Shown here one piece after another: positions 22,874 through 28,280 of a stretch of 28,280 nt of DNA (positions are counted from its first letter, which is position 1; each line of letters starts with the position of its first letter). The stretch lies in the IMG/VR virus record IMGVR_UViG_3300025876_000090, positions 1-28,280 of that record; one strand, 5' to 3'. The position numbers were made by a program, and so were the translations under genes. This DNA is from a virus. The notes under the pieces are model-generated. The model was not told where the DNA came from and did no database searches. It was given only the letters and a program-made list of their open reading frames with translations.

Positions 22874-22889
22874 TTAGGTTTTTACCTAA
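22874..22889 (-). other. Small hairpin across the scaffold stop codon
   Basis: TTAGGT-AAAA-ACCTAA on the - strand, a perfect 6-bp stem with a 4-base loop, overlaps the scaffold TAA (22884-22882) and is followed by ACTTTTATTTT before the capsid ribosome site. It is too weak and A/U-rich to be a convincing terminator. It might tune scaffold/capsid stoichiometry or mRNA processing, or be chance. Confidence 0.4.
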
Positions 22890-23667
22890 CCCTCCCTTCT
22901 GAATATGCTTGTGTGATTTCATCAGACAAAGACATATAACGGTCGGGGTCGGTTTTCATTAGCTTAATAATGTCTGAGCGTCGGTATATTTTCTTCGCTC
23001 GCTGTTCGCCAGTTCCTCTAGCGGTGCCTGTTGAGGCGGCTTTAACAGCGGCTTTCCGCGTGTCCTTCTCAGTAGAAGCAGCTTGAGCTACTACACCTTG
23101 ACGGTCTTTCCAGTTGGTAAAGAGTTCGTCTGCGGCTTCGTAGTCGTACTGTCTGTCTGCCTGAGCAAAGAGCTGTGTGCGAATCTTAGAGGATTTAATC
23201 CAATCAACAAACTTACCGTCCTGTACAATTTCATTCATGTCGGGATGACGTGACTGTAACTTACTTTGTGCGGTCTGTCGTTGGTTGTTTAAATTAGCTT
23301 CCTCTGCCTTCTTAATTGAAGGGTGATTAGCGATAGCTCTTTCGACTGCCTTGTCGGGGTCGGAAAAGAAATCAATATCTTCAGCTTCAGTTTCTTGTCT
23401 TGGTGGTGGTGTTGAATCGAGTTGTGTCTGTATATAACTATCGACTACGGAACGTAACTCCCCTACTTCTCCGCTTTGCTTTCCTAGAAGCTTCTCAGCC
23501 TCTTGGTGCATCCTTACAATCTCTGCGGTTGACTTTCCTTTGTACTTCTCTGGGACATCATCTTCAGTCGGTGTTGGCTCTTGCGAAGCTTCCGGTTGAA
23601 GGTCGTTGATGTTGTCAAGTTCTTTGTCGTCGTTTAGACGCTCATCTTCTATAATGTTTGCTGCCAT
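22882..23667 (-). CDS. Capsid scaffolding protein
   Basis: 261-aa, highly charged and mostly helical protein placed directly before the capsid gene, as scaffolds are. The N-terminus is acidic and Pro-rich. VPEKYKGKSTAEIVRMHQEAEKLLGKQSGEVGEL (pieces from about 38 to 71) is the typical podovirus scaffold sequence. A central helical region carries DFFSDPDKAVERAIANHPSI. The C-terminus has a basic stretch (RAKKIYRRSDIIKLMKTDPDRY) suited to binding the coat protein, as in T7 and P22 where the C-terminal helix-turn-helix contacts the shell. Scaffold guides procapsid assembly and then leaves. GGAG lies 8 bases before the ATG. Confidence 0.92.
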   Translation of the reverse strand: MAANIIEDERLNDDKELDNINDLQPEASQEPTPTEDDVPEKYKGKSTAEIVRMHQEAEKLLGKQSGEVGELRSVVDSYIQTQLDSTPPPRQETEAEDIDFFSDPDKAVERAIANHPSIKKAEEANLNNQRQTAQSKLQSRHPDMNEIVQDGKFVDWIKSSKIRTQLFAQADRQYDYEAADELFTNWKDRQGVVAQAASTEKDTRKAAVKAASTGTARGTGEQRAKKIYRRSDIIKLMKTDPDRYMSLSDEITQAYSEGRVR

Positions 23668-23728
23668 TATTAAACTCCGTACCTTTTAGTATTATGGAGG
23701 TAATTATTATGCGAGGGTTCATACACCA

Positions 23729-23947
23729 TTATGAATTTGCCTTGCGTTCTTGTTTCAGCTTCTGCTCTCGTTTCTTACACCAAGCATCGGTATTGACACC
23801 GTTGTGCTTATTAGTCCAAGTCCCGAAAGAGTTTAGCTGCTTTACTGCCGATAGTCCACATTCGTTGCAGACTACCTCTCTAGTGTCGCTACTGACGAAT
23901 CGTTCCTCAGTATGTCCTGCTTCACATTTAAAGTCGAACAAAGGCAC
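23729..23947 (-). CDS. FmdB-like zinc-ribbon protein, 72 aa
   Basis: Starts MPLFDFKCEAGHTEERFV, which resembles the FmdB-type regulatory zinc-ribbon start (MPxYDYxCxxCG). Candidate metal ligands are C8 and H12 in the first knuckle and C27-x-x-C30 (VCNECG) in the second; the first knuckle thus lacks the usual second cysteine. The C-terminal half is basic (CKKREQKLKQERK). It could bind nucleic acid or modulate the host transcription machinery. The start is GTG, in a TAGTG overlap with the 81-aa gene. It is the second gene after the internal promoter and precedes the scaffold gene. Regulatory function is inference. Confidence 0.8.
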   Translation of the reverse strand: MPLFDFKCEAGHTEERFVSSDTREVVCNECGLSAVKQLNSFGTWTNKHNGVNTDAWCKKREQKLKQERKANS

Positions 23948-24192
23948 TACTCTGTGCCTAAGTCGTCGTATGCGTTACGGACTTGCTCTTCTAGGTTTAG
24001 CAACGTAGCAATGACATAGAGTTGTCCCTTCCTAAAGAAGAGGTCTTGTTCATTCTTCGATGCTTCAACTGAATCAATACCTTTAGCATTTGTTTCTAAG
24101 TCCTCAGTCAATGTTTTCCAACCTGCTGTACGGAACATAGAAAGCATTTCTTCGTAGTATTGTTCTAATTCTTTGTTTGTTTCTTCAATCAT
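23947..24192 (-). CDS. Small helical conserved-type protein, 81 aa
   Basis: Starts MIEETNKELEQYYEEMLSMF. The pattern GWKTLTEDLETN...LFFRKGQLYVIATLLNLEEQV resembles a small family I associate with T7-like podoviruses, found near scaffold/capsid genes; its role is unknown to me. It is acidic and helical with no membrane segment or cysteine. It is the first gene behind the strong promoter, with AAGGAG 10 bases before the ATG and a ~95-base untranslated leader. A virion or assembly-factor role is possible. Confidence 0.78.
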   Translation of the reverse strand: MIEETNKELEQYYEEMLSMFRTAGWKTLTEDLETNAKGIDSVEASKNEQDLFFRKGQLYVIATLLNLEEQVRNAYDDLGTE

Positions 24193-24233
24193 TTAACTGT
24201 TTCTCCTTCTAAAGGACAGTTTGTTATAAGTAG

Positions 24234-24255
24234 GAGTATATCTATAAGTATACTC
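24234..24255 (-). promoter_or_regulatory. Inverted repeat in the leader of the capsid operon
   Basis: GAGTATA (24234-24240), 8-base spacer, TATACTC (24249-24255) forms a perfect 7-bp inverted repeat in the untranslated leader about 35-55 bases after the predicted start site. Part of it, AGTATACT (24247-24254), is itself a palindrome that recurs at 24280-24287, 33 bases away. It could be an operator half-site pair or an RNA hairpin protecting the 5' end. Confidence 0.5.
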
Positions 24256-24279
24256 AAGTAGTAAATAAGTAAACATTAA

Positions 24280-24324
24280 AGTATACTATAGTATTATTAT
24301 AACATACTTTTAATCAAAAGTCAA
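24280..24324 (-). promoter_or_regulatory. Near-consensus sigma70 promoter for the capsid block, with palindrome over the start site
   Basis: On the - strand: -35 TTGACT (24324-24319), exactly 17 bases, -10 TATAAT (24301-24296). Transcription should begin near 24289 and run left into the 81-aa gene, zinc ribbon, scaffold and capsid genes. ATACTATAGTAT (24283-24294) is a perfect 12-bp palindrome over the start site, and AGTATACT (24280-24287) overlaps it. The surrounding DNA is very A+T-rich. Such strength means host RNA polymerase can transcribe late genes unless the palindromes bind a repressor. The rest of the gap 24193-24336 holds only the leader. Confidence 0.85.
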
Positions 24325-24336
24325 GCTTTATTTTAC

Positions 24337-24453
24337 TTATTTGTAGCTACCTACTGTCATCTTGTTCTTTTTGTTCTTAGCTGCACGTCCGCCACGCTTA
24401 GGTTTAGCAGGACAAGACTTTGTTTTCTTTTTACATCCGCCTTTCTTCATCAT
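24337..24453 (-). CDS. Very small lysine-rich protein, 38 aa
   Basis: Begins MMKKGGCKKKTKSCPAKPK and ends MTVGSYK. Over a third of residues are Lys or Arg, with two cysteines (C7, C14). AGGAAG five bases before the ATG lies within the end of the previous gene; the second ATG (24450) would remove one residue. It is too short for domain assignment. High charge suggests nucleic acid or portal/DNA contact. It lies just upstream of the strong internal promoter and downstream of the portal group. Confidence 0.7.
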   Translation of the reverse strand: MMKKGGCKKKTKSCPAKPKRGGRAAKNKKNKMTVGSYK

Positions 24454-24455
24454 AA

Positions 24456-24713
24456 CTACTTCCTCTTAGACTTAGCGCCAGAGCATTTCCAACGCTTACG
24501 TGATAAGTTGTTAGGTGTGTTAGGGTCGTTCTGCTTCTTCTTAGGTAAGCCTTTCTTAATGCCTAGACTTCTAGCACAGTAACTGTCGCCTTTGGAAGTC
24601 CCCGCTCTTACACGGGAACCTCCGTCCTTAGCTTTGCCTGCCTGTCCGTAGGAGACTTTCTTACCGGAGGAAGTGACCTTAACCTTTGCTTTTCCCTTTT
24701 GTGGTTTTGCCAC
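24456..24713 (-). CDS. Small basic conserved phage protein with YCARS...LSRKRWKC motif, 85 aa
   Basis: Begins MAKPQKGKAKVKVTSSGKKV, contains SYGQAGKAKDGGSRVRAGTS, then DSYCARSLGI and NNLSRKRWKCSG. This short, very basic protein with paired Cys motifs recurs next to portal or terminase genes of many phages and is carried under a DUF name (I believe DUF6321, not checked). It may bind DNA. The start is GTG (24713), with AGAGGAG upstream inside the preceding coiled-coil ORF, which it overlaps by 35 bases. Function is unknown; the conserved pattern makes the gene call good. Confidence 0.85.
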   Translation of the reverse strand: MAKPQKGKAKVKVTSSGKKVSYGQAGKAKDGGSRVRAGTSKGDSYCARSLGIKKGLPKKKQNDPNTPNNLSRKRWKCSGAKSKRK

Positions 24714-24840
24714 CGACAGTCTCCTCTTTTGATTTTAAAACCTTAATCTCTTTCTCTAGTTTCTCTACCCTTGCAACTAAAGCCGCAAAGGAAGCGTTAA
24801 GTTCTTTTAGTACGTTGTTAAACTGGTGTTGTGAAATCAT
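24679..24840 (-). CDS. Short coiled-coil protein, 53 aa
   Basis: Begins MISQHQFNNVLKELNASFAAL and continues with heptad-like VARVEKLEKEIKVLKSKEE, a clear short coiled coil (about residues 9-41), then a Lys/Gly tail. It starts at an ATGA overlap with the portal stop and ends inside the next gene. It is short but well placed and in frame with the coupling pattern of this operon. It could oligomerise and help portal or head assembly; this is inference. The ORF is real-looking because codon pattern and coiled-coil periodicity are coherent. Confidence 0.75.
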   Translation of the reverse strand: MISQHQFNNVLKELNASFAALVARVEKLEKEIKVLKSKEETVGGKTTKGKSKG

Positions 24841-26846
24841 TGTGGCAATTGTCCTTGTGTTGGGGGTTGCATCATTGGTGGTTGTGGTTGTGGTTTTGGT
24901 TGTGTGTTGCTTTCCTTAACGGCTACTTCACGTTCCTTCAATAGCTGCTCAGAGATTTTAAGGCGCTTCTGGAACTCTTTGTCGTCTGCGTCTCCTGCAC
25001 TCAGGTTAGCAGTGACTGCCTTAATACGGTCAATCTCAAGCTCCTGTGGTACAGCCTGTGCTTCAGCCATAGCTTTAGCAGCTCGTGCTTCGGACTCTTT
25101 AGCCTGTCCATTAAGAGCGTTAGTCTGTGACGCTTGGAACTCAGCTTGCTGTGCTTGAGCCGCTTGCTGTGCCTGCTGTGCTTCTGGATTAGGCTGATTA
25201 GCTTGGTCGAGCTTGGCAATCAGTTCTTCACGGTTAGCTAGGCTCATGTTGTCCACAATGGACTTAATCAGCTCAGGGTACATCGGTGTTTCCGGTGACA
25301 TAGTCTGTAGGAGCTGTACAAGCTGTGTAACTTCGTACTCACGGGCAATAACGCCTAGAGAGCTAGATACTTCAAACTTGTAGTCAGCTACTGGGAACTT
25401 CTCAGGCTCAAACTGCATATAGCGGTGAGCTGCCTTAGTAATAAACGGTATGACAAAGGACTCTTGGAAGTTAATCAAAGTGCGCTTGTGACGCTTAATG
25501 ATAGCTCCTAAACCCATGGAGATGCCTGCTGCTGTACTTTCTCCGTTTACAGAGCCTGCAATACCCGCTGAGTCTATAGCGCCTGTAGCAGTCTGTACCA
25601 TACGTTGTAGCTCTGCTGCCTGAGTAAAGGTAATCTGACTTACCTGACCAAAGTTAAATGGCTGTAGTATCTCAGCAGGGTTACCGTTAGTAAGAATAAC
25701 CTTACCTGCACGTACCTCTGGCTTAGAGCCTCTAGGCATACGAGAAGCGTCCATTGCAAGCATAGGGTGTACTGTTAGTGCTAAGGCATCAATACGAGCG
25801 CGTAGTTCTGCGTCTAACGCCTTCTGAGAGTTATACCCTTTCTCACATACACCTCGACCCCAGAAACGGCTAGGAACGACATCCCAAGGGAATGCTACGA
25901 TAGGACGGTCACCCATCATGTAAGGATTAGCTTCAGCTTTAAGTAAAGTGCCACCATCAGCGATAACAACAATAGCTTCAACGTAGTAGCTGTCGTCTCC
26001 TTCCTCTTCCTCAGTCAAGGTTACTGCTTCTTCCTCTGCATCGGGGTCAGCCTGTGCTTCTTCAAGCAAGTGACGAGGAACTAAACCGTAGTACTTAGTG
26101 AGACGTACTTTATCGTCGTCATAGACAGTAGTAATGTCGTGGTCAGGCTCGATGTCGAAGTCTGGAGCTGCTGTACCTACGTCAGCCTCACGGTAGACAC
26201 CCTCTTCCTGCAACTGTGTTACAACGTGCTTGGAAACAAACTCATCAATAGCCACACCTAGCGCACTTTCAACGGAAGTCGCTACAGGGTCAATAAGGAA
26301 GTTCTGAGGCATGACAGGATTTAGCTTAACGCAGGTTCTGTCCTCAATTGTTACACCAACTGCCGTTAATTCACCACCCATGACAGGCTGTGTAGCAGGT
26401 TTCATCTCTTTTTCGGTAGTTAGCTCAATTTCACCAATACCAGTGCCAAAAACAGCAGCATTAATCAAACATTCAGCTACATTCTTACGTATCATGTTGC
26501 GTTTAAAGTCGGCTTCTAGGCCATTACGCAACATCATAATGTCAGCAGTCTCTGTATCAGCAGCATCATCACGAATATCGAACCATTTTCCACGTCCAAA
26601 GGTCGCTTCTTCCAGTTCTGCTACGGATGACTCCACAGCTTGTTGTAAAGCAGGAGAAATAATCTTAGAACGCTCAGATTGACGTGTCTTGTCCTCTGCT
26701 GCCCAATGTCCACGCCATAGGCGGTAGTACTCATCAAACTTCTCGGAGTAGTTGGCTTCAAAATGGTCACGCCAGTCTTGACATTTGTTGTCTACCCACC
26801 CCTCTAGGGATTCAAAGCTGTAATCATCGTCTTGATTGTCAAACAT
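24837..26846 (-). CDS. Portal protein
   Basis: 669-aa portal of the podovirus type that forms the dodecameric DNA gate at one capsid vertex. N-terminal acidic and helical region with WVDNKCQDWRDHFEANYSEKFDEYY and SERSKIISPALQQAVESSVAELEEATFG (pieces from about 17 to 85). The wing/clip includes VAFPWDVVPSRFWGRGVCEKGYNSQKALDAELRARIDALAL (in part, about 325-366) and PMLAMDASRMPRG, which are typical portal pieces. The stem/crown follows with TFTQAAELQRMVQTATGAID and GISMGLGAIIKRHKRTLINFQ. The last ~130 residues are Gln/Ala/Glu-rich helices ending in a QPQPPMMQPPTQG tail, probably the barrel. It sits directly downstream of the terminase. AGGGTATTAACT precedes the ATG. Confidence 0.94.
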   Translation of the reverse strand: MFDNQDDDYSFESLEGWVDNKCQDWRDHFEANYSEKFDEYYRLWRGHWAAEDKTRQSERSKIISPALQQAVESSVAELEEATFGRGKWFDIRDDAADTETADIMMLRNGLEADFKRNMIRKNVAECLINAAVFGTGIGEIELTTEKEMKPATQPVMGGELTAVGVTIEDRTCVKLNPVMPQNFLIDPVATSVESALGVAIDEFVSKHVVTQLQEEGVYREADVGTAAPDFDIEPDHDITTVYDDDKVRLTKYYGLVPRHLLEEAQADPDAEEEAVTLTEEEEGDDSYYVEAIVVIADGGTLLKAEANPYMMGDRPIVAFPWDVVPSRFWGRGVCEKGYNSQKALDAELRARIDALALTVHPMLAMDASRMPRGSKPEVRAGKVILTNGNPAEILQPFNFGQVSQITFTQAAELQRMVQTATGAIDSAGIAGSVNGESTAAGISMGLGAIIKRHKRTLINFQESFVIPFITKAAHRYMQFEPEKFPVADYKFEVSSSLGVIAREYEVTQLVQLLQTMSPETPMYPELIKSIVDNMSLANREELIAKLDQANQPNPEAQQAQQAAQAQQAEFQASQTNALNGQAKESEARAAKAMAEAQAVPQELEIDRIKAVTANLSAGDADDKEFQKRLKISEQLLKEREVAVKESNTQPKPQPQPPMMQPPTQGQLPQ

Positions 26847-26848
26847 AG

Positions 26849-28102
26849 TTAATACCCTGCATAAAAGTCAGTGAGTTCATATTCTTCTTCCTCGTAGTCG
26901 ATAGCGTAAGCAACCTGAGCCAACTGGTCAATGTATGCCAACGCATCAATTAAATCATCATGTACTAATTTATTAGGGAACTGAAACAGCTCATCTAGGA
27001 AAGGAGCATTCCATTCACCCTTGTTAAGTTTAATCTTGCCGTGTTCAAAGCGACCTTGTAAGGCCCACACGATACGGTCAATCTTACGTTTGTTACCGTG
27101 GGTAAGCTCCTCGATACGGAAGAACCTTTGATTCTTTTTCATTATGTCATTCAAGTAGGGGTAGACAGCATTCTTCAATGCACCTTTCTCAATCCCTACT
27201 GCGACTGGTTGGTAGTCCCTGACGGCCTCGAAGATTTTCCTTGCTGTCTTTTCGACTCCCCATCTACCGTGGATGATGTCTGCGACCCACCAACCTTCCG
27301 TACCTGCTTTAACCACCGCAATTGCCGTTTGGTCAAGCCTGTTTGTTTTAGTTGTAGCTTTTTCAACTTCTGCGAATCCTGCCAAATCGACTGCTATATA
27401 GAACTGACCACCATCAGGTTCCTCCTCTAGGAACTTAACGTGTTCCTCCTTAAAGAGTTCACCACCGGCTGCCTCAAAGGATGCCATAAACTCCTGTCGA
27501 AAGGAGAAGGCTGACATGGACTTCTTAGCTGCATCAATCTCGTCAGGGTCGATTAGAGGGTTATCAAAGCTAGTGAAGTGGTATCCTGCCCAATCAGGGT
27601 CGTTAGCTATGTTAGCGTACTGATGGAGGTCGTAGAAGTGGTTACGCCCCATTGGTGTACCGATGAACATGGCTGAACCCTTTTGGTCAGCGAGAGCAGG
27701 GCGTAGGATTTGCTCCCACACCTCCGGCTTCATATCTGCGTACTCATCCATTACTAGGAACTTAAGGGAGACACCACGCATGGTTTCAGGTCTGTCAGCA
27801 CCTTTGAGTGCGATTGTAGCACCATTCACCAGTTTAAGTTGTAGGTTGTTGACATGACTGGAAGCAATGACAGGGTTTCCAATCTCTAGCAAGGACTGCC
27901 ACATAATGTCCCTAGCCTGCCCCTGTGTAGGTGCTACGTAGAAGACATGACCCTTAGTCGTACCCAAGGCTTCAATGATTAGCTTCCACGCTGCTAGTCT
28001 GGACTTACCTGTTCGTCGTCCTGCTGCTATGACTTGGAAACGAGCATTGTCCGCCCATACTTCCTGCTGCCATGGTAGGAGTTCTATTTTTAAGTCAGTC
28101 AA
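26849..28102 (-). CDS. terL: Large terminase subunit (packaging ATPase and nuclease)
   Basis: 417-aa TerL. It cuts concatemeric DNA and drives it into the procapsid through the portal. ATPase: Walker A GRRTGKS (28-34), Walker B FLVMDE (D119, E120), coupling motif FIGTPMG (147-152). Nuclease: YIAVDLAG (D238), VGIEKGA (E304) and HDDLIDALAY (D381/D382, D385), the usual RNase H-like metal ligands. The size is typical for short TerLs. The start codon is TTG: the frame begins TTG ACT GAC TTA, with GGAGGTG four bases upstream, and overlaps the stop of the upstream gene. No small terminase is recognised in the window. The C-terminus is acidic (YEEEEYELTDFYAGY). Confidence 0.96.
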   Translation of the reverse strand: MTDLKIELLPWQQEVWADNARFQVIAAGRRTGKSRLAAWKLIIEALGTTKGHVFYVAPTQGQARDIMWQSLLEIGNPVIASSHVNNLQLKLVNGATIALKGADRPETMRGVSLKFLVMDEYADMKPEVWEQILRPALADQKGSAMFIGTPMGRNHFYDLHQYANIANDPDWAGYHFTSFDNPLIDPDEIDAAKKSMSAFSFRQEFMASFEAAGGELFKEEHVKFLEEEPDGGQFYIAVDLAGFAEVEKATTKTNRLDQTAIAVVKAGTEGWWVADIIHGRWGVEKTARKIFEAVRDYQPVAVGIEKGALKNAVYPYLNDIMKKNQRFFRIEELTHGNKRKIDRIVWALQGRFEHGKIKLNKGEWNAPFLDELFQFPNKLVHDDLIDALAYIDQLAQVAYAIDYEEEEYELTDFYAGY

Positions 28103-28280
28103 TCGTCACCTCCGCTTCCGTTTTAATTACAACCCTAGCACCGCAGGACAGTATAGGCTTGTCACTACCACCGTAGATAACCTCAGACTCTCCGTGTATC
28201 TTAACGGAGTGTCCGTAGGTGTTCTTCTTGCCTTCCTTAACGGTGATTACAGGCTCATTAGTACCATGCTTTAGGTTGGC
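28095..28280 (-). CDS. C-terminal part of an unidentified gene upstream of terL (start outside window)
   Basis: The frame is open from the right edge to a TGA at 28095-28097, 61 residues, ending VVIKTEAEVTID. The visible part is beta-rich (EPVITVKEGKKNTYGHSVKI, then ESEVIYGGS and ILSCGARVVI). No known domain is recognised. It overlaps terL by 8 bases and contains the terL ribosome site GGAGGTG. It does not look like a helix-turn-helix small terminase. It may be a small packaging or morphogenesis protein, but this is position only. Confidence 0.78.
   Translation of the reverse strand, partial: ANLKHGTNEPVITVKEGKKNTYGHSVKIHGESEVIYGGSDKPILSCGARVVIKTEAEVTID

Noticed and set aside
22874-22889. 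Scaffold/capsid junction hairpin as an intrinsic terminator
   Set aside because: The stem is 6 bp and mostly A-U, and stopping there would block capsid expression; kept only as a low-confidence structure.
23658-24008. + strand ORF with a good-looking GGAGGT ribosome site before an ATG at 23718
   Set aside because: It lies antisense to three well-supported - strand genes, its product is Cys/Ser/Leu-rich without a domain, and no + strand promoter is seen. The GGAGG is probably chance in the gap before the scaffold gene.
1-28280. tRNA genes, CRISPR arrays, insertion sequences, defence or anti-defence systems
   Set aside because: No cloverleaf-like sequence, regularly spaced repeats or transposase motifs were noticed on reading both strands, and no protein could be assigned to a known defence family. 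A tRNA search program would settle the first point.

Overview
This window is the central part of a tailed double-stranded DNA phage genome, most likely a lytic podovirus. It combines a T7-type replication module with a short-tail virion module. There are no rRNA, tRNA, CRISPR or insertion-sequence signals. Base composition is moderate, roughly mid-40s % G+C by eye. Two features suggest a marine host: a class II (adenosylcobalamin-dependent) ribonucleotide reductase, and a tail protein carrying the DLQxxHDxSNSYI motif common in marine phage fibres. The host genus cannot be read from the sequence. The layout recalls marine T7-supergroup phages without their own RNA polymerase (SIO1- or VpV262-like), but this is an analogy from memory, not a search result.

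Left arm, + strand (1-6855). In order: the C-terminus of a T7 gp4-like helicase-primase, a T7-type family A DNA polymerase with an intact 3'-5' exonuclease, a small membrane protein, three consecutive PD-(D/E)XK-type nucleases (an unassigned one, a RecB/Cas4-like exonuclease and a T7 endonuclease I-like junction resolvase), a DUF3310 protein, several tiny ORFs, and nrdJ. Together they unwind and copy DNA, resolve branched intermediates, probably degrade host DNA, and supply deoxynucleotides. Most genes overlap by 1-14 bases, which suggests translational coupling.

Junction (6856-7004). The two arms converge here. The junction holds a strong intrinsic terminator and a 14-bp direct repeat, and no gene.

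Right arm, - strand (7005-28280, read right to left). In order: the end of an unknown gene, large terminase, portal, three small lysine-rich or coiled-coil ORFs, a near-consensus sigma70 promoter with operator-like palindromes, two small conserved proteins (one a zinc ribbon), scaffold, major capsid protein, a terminator, a small virion-type protein, a lectin-like protein, a tailspike or fibre, a short fibre-like protein, two holin-like membrane proteins, an unknown 650-aa protein, tail adaptor (T7 gp11-like), tail nozzle, a marine-type fibre protein, and three large probable internal/ejection proteins. The promoter before the capsid block and the terminator after the capsid gene give a simple way to overproduce capsid and scaffold.

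No RNA polymerase, endolysin, small terminase, integrase or repressor was recognised in the window. No gene-free stretch exceeds 300 bases; the longest are 6856-7004 and 24193-24336, both described below.
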